From NCBI RefSeq assembly GCF_927798095.1, contig NZ_CAKMMF010000032.1:1-64000 (forward strand): DNA of 64,000 nucleotides, written 5' to 3'. The translations under genes and the position numbers were made by a program. The notes under the pieces are model-generated. The model saw only the letters and a list, made by a program, of their open reading frames with translations. It ran no database searches and had not been told where the DNA came from. The stretch's first letter is position 1; each line of letters opens with the position of its first letter. The stretch comes from Paenibacillus plantiphilus. GTDB taxonomy: Bacteria > Bacillota > Bacilli > Paenibacillales > Paenibacillaceae. This document shows, piece after piece, positions 52,291 to 60,797 of the stretch.

Positions 52291-53652
52291 TTAAGCGAGC
52301 TTCGATTTCGCTAGCTTGGAATTCGGTATTCTGATCGTAAACACGACACCGCGATCGATATCTGAATCGACAGATACGTGACCATTGTAGCTATGGACGC
52401 GCTCAAGGACATTGGCTAAGCCGAGTCCTGTATGGCCATCGGCTTTGGTGGTGTAGCCGGGATTGAACATCTGTTCAATCTCTTCATCCGTCAGCTGTTT
52501 ACCTGTATTCGCTACAGTTATGTAGAGATCACTGTTATGGATATACATCTCCAGATGAACCTCCCGCTCGGATTCGGGCAGCTTGCTCACCTCATCGAAG
52601 GCGTTATCGACAAGATTGCCAATGATTCGTACCAGATCAATGCTTGTGACAGCGCTGAAGGTTAAGGATGCCGTATGAACAAGATAGTCGAAGCGGATCT
52701 TCTTCTCCATCGCAATCGCGGCCTTGGCCTGCACAAGCGCAGCCAGGGCGGGAGAGGGGAGCTCGACGACGGCTACATTCATGGACTGAATTTCCTTTAC
52801 GACTTCCTCCATGTACGTTCGAAGCTGGTCGTACTTTTTGAGTGCGAGCATAGAATACATAACTTGAACATGGTTGGCAAAATCATGCCGCTGTCCGCGT
52901 ATAGACGCGAACATGCGTGTCAAATCGTTAATGTACGTGTCCTGAGATTGATAGATACCTTCAATACGTGCGGAAGCAATGATACGCATAATCTTAATCG
53001 TCATATAGATGAAGAGCATGATCGAGAGTATAACTATAACTTGCATTGTAATAAGTTGAAGCGGTTTAATGAATATATGTGAAGATATAGTCATAAATAG
53101 AAAAATCTGAACGGCAACAAGCAGAAGAAGCATAAAGTACGGCATAGACCGAACATGAATTATAAACCGGCGAATTTGTTGTGCAATATGGATTTTTTTC
53201 CAATGCATGATACCGGTTGCGAGCGCAATAATGGCGAACCCGGGCCAAAAGAGAAGCAGTTTGAAGGCGACAATTTGATTCAGAACAGTATCATAACCAC
53301 CGAAAAATTGGGCGATGAGACCGTAAATCATTTCAAAAACCGTCGAAAGGAGCATAAGAAAAAGAATAACTAATAATTTTATTTTTGGTTTCAATTCTGG
53401 AAAAATAAGCGAAATCAATACGTATATCGAAAGAAGGACATTAAATATATGAATCCAAGGCGGTATTAGAAAATAAGGGATATCAATATAGACGGCGTGC
53501 AGGATGCCGCAAATTACGATGCGCCTTGCGAAGCGTTCGGGGAAAAAGCCTAAACATACGAAGCTAAACCACAGGCCAATGATTGCCTGCGGAATGGACA
53601 CAATAAAAATTAATTGCAGCGTGTTCGAAAGATAGTCTGGTGGTAAAGTCAT
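52291..53652 (-). CDS. Sensor histidine kinase 1 of four (SpoOB/AgrC-type)
   Basis: This 453-residue protein has about six to seven membrane helices up to residue 225, then a SpoOB-type dimerisation domain with the phosphoacceptor His256 in RGQRHDFANH, and a GHKL ATPase domain with the N box GNLVDNAFDE (345-354) and the G box GHTGLGLANV. The domain plan matches AgrC/CitA-like peptide or nutrient sensors. No response regulator is adjacent. The start is ATG behind AAAGGGG, 83 bases from the conserved upstream motif. Its C-terminal half is nearly identical to kinase 2. Confidence 0.85.
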   Translation of the reverse strand: MTLPPDYLSNTLQLIFIVSIPQAIIGLWFSFVCLGFFPERFARRIVICGILHAVYIDIPYFLIPPWIHIFNVLLSIYVLISLIFPELKPKIKLLVILFLMLLSTVFEMIYGLIAQFFGGYDTVLNQIVAFKLLLFWPGFAIIALATGIMHWKKIHIAQQIRRFIIHVRSMPYFMLLLLVAVQIFLFMTISSHIFIKPLQLITMQVIVILSIMLFIYMTIKIMRIIASARIEGIYQSQDTYINDLTRMFASIRGQRHDFANHVQVMYSMLALKKYDQLRTYMEEVVKEIQSMNVAVVELPSPALAALVQAKAAIAMEKKIRFDYLVHTASLTFSAVTSIDLVRIIGNLVDNAFDEVSKLPESEREVHLEMYIHNSDLYITVANTGKQLTDEEIEQMFNPGYTTKADGHTGLGLANVLERVHSYNGHVSVDSDIDRGVVFTIRIPNSKLAKSKLA

Positions 53653-53734
53653 ACAGTGAAGCCCCTTTTAACCAACAGTTCTCCTGCAGCATTACTGGAA
53701 AGAGATGTTGTTTTATATATGATCAAATGTTTAT

Positions 53735-53770
53735 CTCTAACTTTACTAGTTTTGCATCAAAATAGAAATG
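53735..53770 (-). promoter_or_regulatory. Conserved upstream motif of kinase 1
   Basis: On the minus strand CATTTCTATTTTGATG continues into AAAACTAGTAAAGTTAGAG. Nearly the same 36 bases lie upstream of kinase 3 (56881) and a diverged form upstream of kinase 4 (58455), always 83-94 bases before the start. It is probably a shared promoter or operator. Confidence 0.5.
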
Positions 53771-53792
53771 ACCATCGAAGAACAAATTTAAG

Positions 53793-53826
53793 GCTGTCCT
53801 GTCATCAGTAATGAAGAAAGGACAGC
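53793..53826 (-). terminator. Hairpin after sensor kinase 2
   Basis: GCTGTCCT and AGGACAGC form an 8-bp stem with inner TCAT/ATGA pairing, as at 52250. On the minus strand TTAAATTTG follows. Confidence 0.55.
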
Positions 53827-53833
53827 TTCCAGG

Positions 53834-55198
53834 TTAGGCGAGCTTCGATTTCGCTAGCTCGGAATTCGGTATTTTGATCGTAAACACGACACGGCGATCA
53901 ATGTCTGAATCGACAGATACGTGACCATTGTAGCTATGGACGCGCTCAAGCACATTGGCCAAGCCCAGTCCTGTATGGCCTTCGGCTTTGGTGGTGTAGC
54001 CGGGATTGAACATCTGTTCAATCTCTTCATCCTTCAGCTGTTTTCCTGTATTCGCTACAGTTATGTAGAGATCACTGTTGTGGATATACATCTCCAGATG
54101 AACCTCCCGCTCGGATTCGGGCAGCTTGGTCACCTCATCGAAGGCGTTATCGACAAGATTGCCAATAATTCGCACAAGATCGATACTTGTGACAGCGCTG
54201 AAGGTTAAGGATGCCGTATGAACAAGATAGTCGAAACGGATTTTCTTCTCCATGGCAATCGCGGCCTTCGCCTGCACAAGAGCAGCCAACGCAGGAGAGG
54301 GGAGCTCAACAACGGCTACATTCATGGACTGAATTTCCTTTACAACTTCCTCCATGTACGTTCGAAGCTGGTCGTACTTTTTGAGTGCGAGCATAGAATA
54401 CATAACTTGAACATGGTTGGCAAAATCATGCCGCTGTCCGCGTATAGACGCAAACATTTTATTTAAATCACCAAGATATGCTTCTTGGGATTGATAGATG
54501 CCTTCGACGCGAGCATGAGCGATGATCTGGATGATTTTAATCGTCATGAAGATAAAGAGCATAATGGATAGGACGAAAGTAATTTGTATCGTTAGAATAG
54601 CATGCGTTCTAAAGAAAACATTAGAGAAAAAGATCATGAATAGAGATAACTGCAAGATAACGAGTAGAAGGAGCATAAAGTACGGCTTAGACCGAACGTG
54701 AATAATAAATTGGCGCAGCTGCTGCGCGAGATGGATTTTTTTCCAATGCATGAATCCTATTATGAGCGCCATCAAGCCGAATATCGGTGCAAATAATACA
54801 ATCTGCCACAAAACCGAAACAGTAGTAAGCGTATCATTACCGCCGGAAAACTGGACAATAAGACCATAAATCATTTCGAAAATAATGGCAAAGATCAAAT
54901 AAAAGAAGATTAACAAAATTTTTATTTTGGATTTCAACTCTGGGAAAATAAGTGAAATCAACAGATACATCGAAAGAACGGCATTAATAAAATTCGCCCA
55001 TATATGTATAAGAAAATAAAAGATGTCGACATAAACGGAATGCGCTATAGCGAGGATCAGGATGCGTTTAGCCAACCGTTCAGGGAGAACCCCCATGCAA
55101 ACGAAGCCAAGCCATAGTCCAAGTACAGCCTGCGGTATAGATAATATGAAAATTAATCGCAGCGTGTTCGAAAGATAGTCTGGCGGTAAAGTCATCAT
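53834..55198 (-). CDS. Sensor histidine kinase 2 of four (SpoOB/AgrC-type)
   Basis: This 454-residue protein has the same plan as kinase 1. From about residue 248 to the end it is nearly identical to kinase 1, including RGQRHDFANH, GNLVDNAFDE and GLGLANVLERVH. The membrane half is only moderately similar (for instance GGNDTLTTVSVLW in place of GGYDTVLNQIVAF). Its upstream region differs from that of the other kinases: three 18-bp repeats replace the shared motif. Two ATGs (55198, 55195) are possible starts; 55195 corresponds to the family start MTLPPDYLS. Confidence 0.85.
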   Translation of the reverse strand: MMTLPPDYLSNTLRLIFILSIPQAVLGLWLGFVCMGVLPERLAKRILILAIAHSVYVDIFYFLIHIWANFINAVLSMYLLISLIFPELKSKIKILLIFFYLIFAIIFEMIYGLIVQFSGGNDTLTTVSVLWQIVLFAPIFGLMALIIGFMHWKKIHLAQQLRQFIIHVRSKPYFMLLLLVILQLSLFMIFFSNVFFRTHAILTIQITFVLSIMLFIFMTIKIIQIIAHARVEGIYQSQEAYLGDLNKMFASIRGQRHDFANHVQVMYSMLALKKYDQLRTYMEEVVKEIQSMNVAVVELPSPALAALVQAKAAIAMEKKIRFDYLVHTASLTFSAVTSIDLVRIIGNLVDNAFDEVTKLPESEREVHLEMYIHNSDLYITVANTGKQLKDEEIEQMFNPGYTTKAEGHTGLGLANVLERVHSYNGHVSVDSDIDRRVVFTIKIPNSELAKSKLA

Positions 55199-55256
55199 TC
55201 CAAGCCCCCGTTGATTAATGATTCTTCTGCAGTACTTCTGAGTAGAGATTCAGCTT

Positions 55257-55310
55257 TATCTATAATTACTTGGCTATCTATAATTACAAGGCTATCTTTA
55301 ATATCGTTAT
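55257..55310. repeat. Three tandem 18-bp repeats upstream of kinase 2
   Basis: TATCTATAATTACTTGGC (55257), TATCTATAATTACAAGGC (55275) and TATCTTTAATATCGTTAT (55293) repeat with an exact 18-bp period. They sit 59-112 bases upstream of kinase 2 and could be binding sites for a regulator. The remaining bases to 55435 hold no gene. Confidence 0.65.
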
Positions 55311-55435
55311 AATATAAGTTGAACGTTTGAAATGAACAGACGTGTGCAGCGCAAGGAAAGTTCTTGCGAGCGCTGACGCTTCACCAGAATCATTTCCCCT
55401 GCTAAGCACTGTTGTTCTTTATCTCGTTCTATTCG

Positions 55436-56797
55436 TTAAGCGAACTTCGTTCTCGAATGCTTGGAATTCGGTATCTTGATCGTAAATATAATCCCGTGAT
55501 CAATGTCAGAATCGACGGAAATTTGACCATTGTAGCTGTGGACGCGCTCAAGCACATTGGCCAAGCCAAGTCCGGTGTGTCCATCGGCTTTGGTGGTGTA
55601 GCCGGGATTGAAAATCTGCTCTATCTCTTCATCCGTCAGCTGTTTGCCCGTATTCATTACGGTTATATAGAGATCATTGTTATGGACATACATCTCCAGA
55701 TGAACCTCCCGCTCGGATTCGGGCAGCTTGACCACTTCATCGAAGGCGTTATCGACAAGATTGCCAATGATTCGCACGAGATCGATGCTTGTAACAGAGC
55801 TGAAGGTTAAGGATGTTGTATGAACAAGATAGTCGAAACGGATTTTCTTCTCCGTCGCGATCGCGACCTTCGCCTGAACGAGCGCAGCCAAAGCGGGAGA
55901 GGGAAGCTCGACGGCGGCTACATTCATGGACTGAATCTCCTTGACGACTTCTTCCATGTACGTTCGAAGCTGATCGTGCTTCTTGAGCGTGAGCATCGAA
56001 TACATGACCTGAACATGGTTGGCAAAATCATGCCGCTGTCCACGTATAGACGCGAACATGCGTGTCAAGTCATTGATATATGTATCCTGAGATTGATAGA
56101 TGCCCTCGACACGAGCTGAAGCGATGATCTGCATGATCTTGATCGTCATATAGATGAAGAGCACGATTGAGAGGATGAACGTAACCTGCAACGTTAGAAT
56201 ATGAAGTGGTCTAACGAATATGTGGGAAGAAAAAATAATAAATAGAAAAACCTGCACAATAACGAGTAGAAAGAGCATGAAGTATGGCATGGATCGAACA
56301 TGAATAATAAAATGGCGAAGCTGTTGTGCGATATGGAGTTTTTTCCATTGCATGAACCCTGTTATGAGCGCGAAAACCCCAATTCCCGGCCAAAAAAGCA
56401 GCAGCTTGAAGGCAACAAATTGATCGATAACGGCATCATGACCACCGAAAAATTGGGCAACAAGACCGTAGAATAGCTCGAATATGATCGCTAGGATAAT
56501 AACAAAGACAATAACTAATATTTTTATTTTCGGCCTTAGTTCCGGGAAAATAAGTGAAACCAACAAGTATAACGAAAGAATGAAATTAATTATATGTGCC
56601 CATGTAGGGATGAGAAAAAAAGGAATGTCGACATAAATGGAGTGGACAATACCGCAAATTACGATACGCCTTGCTAGGCGCTCGGGGAAAAATCCTAGAC
56701 AAACGAAGCTGAACCAAAGACCTATTAATGTCTGTGGAATCGTTACTATAAAAATTAATTGCAGCAAGTTCGAAAGGTAGTCTGGCGGTAAAGTCAT
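55436..56797 (-). CDS. Sensor histidine kinase 3 of four (SpoOB/AgrC-type)
   Basis: This 453-residue protein follows the same plan: membrane half, RGQRHDFANHVQVMYSMLTLKKHDQ with the acceptor histidine, GNLVDNAFDEVVKLPE and GHTGLGLANV. The frame is open upstream to 56971, but that extension reads through the conserved promoter motif; ATG 56797, preceded by AAGGGGC, gives the family start MTLPPDYLS. Its C-terminal half is close to kinases 1 and 2 but less identical than they are to each other. No response regulator is adjacent. Confidence 0.85.
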   Translation of the reverse strand: MTLPPDYLSNLLQLIFIVTIPQTLIGLWFSFVCLGFFPERLARRIVICGIVHSIYVDIPFFLIPTWAHIINFILSLYLLVSLIFPELRPKIKILVIVFVIILAIIFELFYGLVAQFFGGHDAVIDQFVAFKLLLFWPGIGVFALITGFMQWKKLHIAQQLRHFIIHVRSMPYFMLFLLVIVQVFLFIIFSSHIFVRPLHILTLQVTFILSIVLFIYMTIKIMQIIASARVEGIYQSQDTYINDLTRMFASIRGQRHDFANHVQVMYSMLTLKKHDQLRTYMEEVVKEIQSMNVAAVELPSPALAALVQAKVAIATEKKIRFDYLVHTTSLTFSSVTSIDLVRIIGNLVDNAFDEVVKLPESEREVHLEMYVHNNDLYITVMNTGKQLTDEEIEQIFNPGYTTKADGHTGLGLANVLERVHSYNGQISVDSDIDHGIIFTIKIPNSKHSRTKFA

Positions 56798-56880
56798 GCT
56801 TTTAAAGCCCCTTTTGGCCAACAATTCCCTTGCGAAATGACTGGCAAGAGCTGCTGTTTTATGTATATATGTATGTCTAT

Positions 56881-56917
56881 TCACTAACTTTACTAGTTTT
56901 ATGGCGTAATAGAAATA
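56881..56917 (-). promoter_or_regulatory. Conserved upstream motif of kinase 3
   Basis: On the minus strand TATTTCTATTACGCC continues into ATAAAACTAGTAAAGTTAGTG. The segment AAAACTAGTAAAGTTAG is identical to that upstream of kinase 1, at the same distance (84 bases) from the start. Confidence 0.5.
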
Positions 56918-56958
56918 TATAATGCAGCTAAAAATAGACATTCGAAGAGCAAATAAAA

Positions 56959-56993
56959 GGCTGTCCGTCATCGATTATGATGAGCGGACAGCC
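56959..56993 (-). terminator. Terminator after sensor kinase 4
   Basis: GGCTGTCCG and CGGACAGCC form a 9-bp stem with an inner TCATC/GATGA pairing. On the minus strand TTTTATTT follows, so this copy is a good intrinsic terminator. Confidence 0.75.
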
Positions 56994-56999
56994 TTATTG

Positions 57000-58364
57000 T
57001 TAAGCAAATTTAGCTTGAGCGCTGCTTGTTTCCGGAATTTTAATTGTGAAGACGACACCGCGCTCCATATCCGATTCAACGGACACTTTGCCGTTGTAGC
57101 TGCGGACGCGTTCAAGCACGTTGGCAAGTCCAAGGCCCAAATGCCCATTTGACTTTGTTGTATAGCCGGGCTGAAAAATTTGAGCGATCATATGGGTGGA
57201 GAGCTGATTCCCTCGATTAATGACGGTTATATACAGCTCGTTGTTGTGTACGAACATTTCCAGATGCACGCCGCGTTCGGCTTCTGGCAGCTTGACTACT
57301 TCATCGAAGGCATTATCGACAAGATTGCCGATTATTCGCACGAGATCGATGCAGGTGACGGAGTTGAAGGTCAAGGATGTCGTATGAATCAGATAGTCGA
57401 ACTGGATATTCTTCTCTGCAGCAATGGCGGCCTTTGCTTGAACGAGCGCAGCCAGCGCTGGAGATGGAAGATCGACGATAGCCACGTTCGTCGATTGAAT
57501 TTCATTGACGACTTCTTCCATATAGGTTTGAAGCTGTTCATATTTCTTGAGCGCGAGCATGGAATACATGACCTGAACATGATTGGCAAAGTCGTGCCGC
57601 TGGCCGCGGATGGAAGCGAACATATGCGTCAAATCTCTGATATAGGTATCCTGAGACTGGTACATGCCCTCGATGCGCGAGCAAGCGATGATCTGCATAA
57701 TTTTGATGGTGATGCAGATAAAGAGCATAATCGAGGTGATGATCATGATCTGCAATGTTTGAGCATGAAGCGGTTTAATAAAAACATGAGAGAAGAAGAT
57801 CATGAATAGGACGACTTGCACTAACACAAGTGATAGCAGCATGAGGTAGGGTCCCGATCGAACATGGATCGTAAATGCGCGCAGCTCGCGAGCAAAATGG
57901 ATTTTCTTCCTAAGCATGAATGCCGTCAGGAAGGCGATGGCAAGAAAACCTGGCCAGAACAGCACTATTTTGAACAGAATCGAATTGTAAAGGATTTGCT
58001 CATACCCGCCGAGAAGAATGGCGAAATAGGCGTAGATCAAATCAAAGCAGGCAGAGATGGCCGTCATGAAAAGAATGACAAAAAATTTATTCTTCATTCT
58101 AATTTCCGGGAAAACGAGTGTCAGAAAAAGAAAAGGAGAGAGCAGTGAATTCAATATATGAACCCAGGATGGAACGATGAAGAAGAGAACGGCCACATAT
58201 ACGGATTGTATGATGCTGTAAATGATCATTCGTTTGACGTAGCGATCCGGCAAGAGTTTCAGACTTACGAAGCTGAACCAGATTCCAGTCAAAGATTGCG
58301 GAATACACATAATGAACAAAAATTGCAACGTATTTGAAATATAATCCGGTGGTAATGTCATCAT
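57000..58364 (-). CDS. Sensor histidine kinase 4 of four (SpoOB/AgrC-type)
   Basis: This 454-residue protein is the most diverged paralogue: it keeps RGQRHDFANHVQVMYSMLALKKYEQLQTYMEEVV, GNLVDNAFDEVVKLPE and GHLGLGLANVLERVRSYNG but differs in many other positions, and has RGNQLSTHMIAQIFQPGYTT where the others have TGKQLTDEEIEQMFNPGYTT. It may be the founder of the array. Starts at 58364 and 58361 are both ATG. It is the first in the direction of transcription and has its own promoter motif and terminator. Confidence 0.85.
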   Translation of the reverse strand: MMTLPPDYISNTLQFLFIMCIPQSLTGIWFSFVSLKLLPDRYVKRMIIYSIIQSVYVAVLFFIVPSWVHILNSLLSPFLFLTLVFPEIRMKNKFFVILFMTAISACFDLIYAYFAILLGGYEQILYNSILFKIVLFWPGFLAIAFLTAFMLRKKIHFARELRAFTIHVRSGPYLMLLSLVLVQVVLFMIFFSHVFIKPLHAQTLQIMIITSIMLFICITIKIMQIIACSRIEGMYQSQDTYIRDLTHMFASIRGQRHDFANHVQVMYSMLALKKYEQLQTYMEEVVNEIQSTNVAIVDLPSPALAALVQAKAAIAAEKNIQFDYLIHTTSLTFNSVTCIDLVRIIGNLVDNAFDEVVKLPEAERGVHLEMFVHNNELYITVINRGNQLSTHMIAQIFQPGYTTKSNGHLGLGLANVLERVRSYNGKVSVESDMERGVVFTIKIPETSSAQAKFA

Positions 58365-58454
58365 TGGGAAGCCCCTTCAGGTTAACAGCACTACTTGCTG
58401 CTGGAAGACAGGCGAGTGGCTGATGTGATGTGTGAGGTATGTATTTATCGCTAC

Positions 58455-58490
58455 TCTCTAATTTACTTCCTTTCTGCTAAAATGGAAATA
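58455..58490 (-). promoter_or_regulatory. Diverged upstream motif of kinase 4
   Basis: On the minus strand ATATTTCCATTTTAGC continues into AGAAAGGAAGTAAATTAGAG, a diverged version of the motif upstream of kinases 1 and 3, located 91 bases before the start. Confidence 0.4.
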
Positions 58491-58528
58491 TGTAAAGTGA
58501 TAAATGTATATAATTGGAGGATACATGG

Positions 58529-59875
58529 ATGACTAAAGGCTTGCAAGGGTTTGACTCTCCAACGAAGCATGAGCGGCTCATGTTATATATAGGCAAGCTT
58601 GAGATCGGCGCAAAAATATCAGTCAGAACGATGGCGGAAGAGCTCGGTGTCAGTGAAGGAACGGCCTATAAAGCCATTAAAGAAGCAGAATCTCTAGGGC
58701 TGGTCAGTACGAAGGAGCGGATCGGAACTGTACGGATCGACAGGAAGAAGAGAGGCTCGCTGGATCGGCTGACCTTCGCCGAGGTTGCGGATATTGTCGA
58801 AGGCCAGTTATTCGGAGGCGCAGCAGGCCTCGACAAGACGCTTCACAAATTCGTCATCGGCGCGATGGAGCTTGATGCGATGGTCCGTTATATTGATGCG
58901 GGAAGTCTGCTTATTATCGGTAACCGCGAGAAGGCTCACCAATGCGCGATAGAGCAAGGAGCGGGGGTTCTTATAACAGGCGGCTTTGGGACGAGTGATG
59001 AGGTGATGAAGCTGGCGGATGCCCATGGCTTGCCGATTATCTCTTCCAAGCATGATACGTTTACGGTCGCCTCGATGATTAACCGGGCGATGTTCGATCG
59101 ATTAATCAAGCAGAAGATTGTTCTGGTGGAGGATATCGTTACATACAGCCGTCCTGTAGAGACAATGCGGCTTGGCGAGACAGCCGCTCAGTTCCATGAA
59201 CAGTCAGGCCGGACAGGAGGTTCCCGGTTTCCGGTGCTGGATGACCGGCGCAGGGTAGTAGGCATGATGACGGCGAAGGATGCTGAGGGCGCATCGCCCT
59301 CCCAACTGGTGGACAAGCTGATGTCCCGTCATCCGATAACGGCAGCGCCGAACATTCCTATTGCATCCGCAGCGCTTACGATGGCAGCAGAAGGAATTGA
59401 CCTGCTGCCGATCGTTGACAAGAATCGGAAGCTGCTCGCGGCGCTTAGCCGCAGCGAGGTGCTGGAGGCAATGCGTTACACGGGCAGGCAGCTGGAGTCT
59501 GGTGATACATTTGATGATCTGATAAGAGCTGGATTTGAGAAGCTGGGCAGTGAGCCTGGGGGAGAGTGGATATACCGGGGGCGGATCACGCCGCAGATGT
59601 CCGGCTCGCTCGGAACCATATCCGAGGGCGTTCTTGTTACACTAATGACGCAAGCTGTACATGGTCTTGTGCGGGAGCTGGGCAAGCGTGATCTTGTAAT
59701 CGAGAGCATGACGACCTATTTTGTGCGGCCGGTCCAACTGGACAGCATCGTATCGATTAAGCCCAGACTGCTGGAGATGAGCCGCAAAAATGTGAAGCTC
59801 GAAGTTGAAGTGGAGGATCAAAGCGGGCTGGCCGCCAAAGCGATGCTGACGGCGCAACTGATTGATCCTTTCTAA
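58529..59875 (+). CDS. ytoI: YtoI-like HTH-DRTGG-CBS-hotdog protein
   Basis: This 448-residue protein combines four parts: an N-terminal winged HTH (ISVRTMAEELGVSEGTAYKAIKEAESLGLV, about residues 34-65), a DRTGG domain (about 95-190, GAGVLITGGFGTSDEV), a pair of CBS domains (about 195-310) and a C-terminal hotdog/thioesterase-like domain (about 330-448). This is the layout of B. subtilis YtoI. CBS domains usually bind adenine nucleotides, possibly c-di-AMP. ATG 58529 is supported by GGAGG 8 bases upstream; the TTG at 58514 overlaps that site. It is next to ytpI as in other Bacillales. Confidence 0.85.
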   Translation: MTKGLQGFDSPTKHERLMLYIGKLEIGAKISVRTMAEELGVSEGTAYKAIKEAESLGLVSTKERIGTVRIDRKKRGSLDRLTFAEVADIVEGQLFGGAAGLDKTLHKFVIGAMELDAMVRYIDAGSLLIIGNREKAHQCAIEQGAGVLITGGFGTSDEVMKLADAHGLPIISSKHDTFTVASMINRAMFDRLIKQKIVLVEDIVTYSRPVETMRLGETAAQFHEQSGRTGGSRFPVLDDRRRVVGMMTAKDAEGASPSQLVDKLMSRHPITAAPNIPIASAALTMAAEGIDLLPIVDKNRKLLAALSRSEVLEAMRYTGRQLESGDTFDDLIRAGFEKLGSEPGGEWIYRGRITPQMSGSLGTISEGVLVTLMTQAVHGLVRELGKRDLVIESMTTYFVRPVQLDSIVSIKPRLLEMSRKNVKLEVEVEDQSGLAAKAMLTAQLIDPF

Positions 59876-59888
59876 ACAATTGTGCCGA

Positions 59889-60185
59889 TTATCGCTTCAT
59901 TGCATTGTAAACGCTATGATTGCGCAGTCCAGCGAACAGATTGAACAACCCCATAATCAGGAGCAGCGTACCGATAATAACTTTTATTGTAGAGCCGGTA
60001 TAGGCTAGCATAAAGAATAAAGCGATAAACACCAGCATGACGCCCATACTCATGTTGAGCCGGGCAGTGTTCAAGCCGCGCAGCCGGCTGTCGGACTGGC
60101 GACGCGCTTTGATGCTGAAAAATACGGACAGCAGAGAGGTCATGCAAATTCCGATAATAATAACCCAATGCAAGGCAATTTCCAT
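59889..60185 (-). CDS. ytpI: YtpI-like membrane protein
   Basis: This 98-residue protein has three hydrophobic helices (HWVIIIGICMTSLLSVFFSI, MGVMLVFIALFFMLAYTG, VIIGTLLLIMGLFNLFAGLR) and matches YtpI in size and place, between ytoI and ytrI. The frame opens at 60224, but ATG 60185 gives the usual length; AAAGGAG lies rather far upstream. Function is unknown. Confidence 0.75.
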   Translation of the reverse strand: MEIALHWVIIIGICMTSLLSVFFSIKARRQSDSRLRGLNTARLNMSMGVMLVFIALFFMLAYTGSTIKVIIGTLLLIMGLFNLFAGLRNHSVYNAMKR

Positions 60186-60281
60186 AATTGAATGCGCAGC
60201 TCCTTTGAATTCGTTTAACGTCATTATTGTATCAGAAAGACAGGCAATTGGCGAAGTGCGAGGGGAAGAACGCTGTTTCGG

Positions 60282-60794
60282 TCAACCGGGAGGGCGTTCA
60301 TACAGCCTGGCTTTGAACCATACGCGCAGCACATTGTCCACAATAAGCATGGTTTTGATTTCTACTGTGTATTCCTTGCTGGCAGCAGAATATATCTTTT
60401 TGTTCAGCAGAAGGCGGGCCAGCTCCGCATTGGAGTCGATATCATAGATGCTGGTGCCGATGAAAACGTCCAGATCCTTCTTTAATCTCCGTTTCAATTC
60501 CGCTTTAGTCAGTTCGTCGACCTTCTTCTTGACAACGCCGTTCTCTCTCGTTTCTAGCAAAATGGGCAGCACGGTTTGAACGATGGAATGCTGGTTTCTA
60601 TATTGCGTTAATTTGTGTATGCGATCCTCGTAGTCAGCAAGCTTGTCCTCCAGCTCGGAATTGATGGTTCTGAGCGCATTGAAATTCATCAGATAAACCG
60701 CATGATAAGCAATGGCTCCGAAGATGGCTCCAACGAGCAGAATCGCAACCGTTTGGGTGAAGGAAGCATAACGTTCGAAAGGCGGTATTCTCAT
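60282..60794 (-). CDS. ytrI: Sporulation membrane protein YtrI
   Basis: This 170-residue protein has one N-terminal membrane helix (TQTVAILLVGAIFGAIAYHAVYLM), a coiled-coil region (INSELEDKLADYEDRIHKL), and a globular C-terminal domain (AELKRRLKKDLDVFIGTSIYDI). It matches YtrI, needed together with YtrH for efficient sporulation in B. subtilis. It begins 3 bases after ytrH on the same strand, so the two form an operon. Confidence 0.85.
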   Translation of the reverse strand: MRIPPFERYASFTQTVAILLVGAIFGAIAYHAVYLMNFNALRTINSELEDKLADYEDRIHKLTQYRNQHSIVQTVLPILLETRENGVVKKKVDELTKAELKRRLKKDLDVFIGTSIYDIDSNAELARLLLNKKIYSAASKEYTVEIKTMLIVDNVLRVWFKARLYERPPG

Positions 60795-60797
60795 TGC

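Noticed and set aside
56798-56971. N-terminal extension of kinase 3 (58 extra codons)
   Set aside because: It reads through the conserved upstream motif and lacks a ribosome-binding site, and the paralogues all start at MTLPPDYLS.
52284-58500. Searched the spaces between the four kinases for AgrD-like autoinducer peptide genes
   Set aside because: No short ORF with a ribosome-binding site and amphipathic-plus-acidic layout was found in the gaps on the strand of the kinases.
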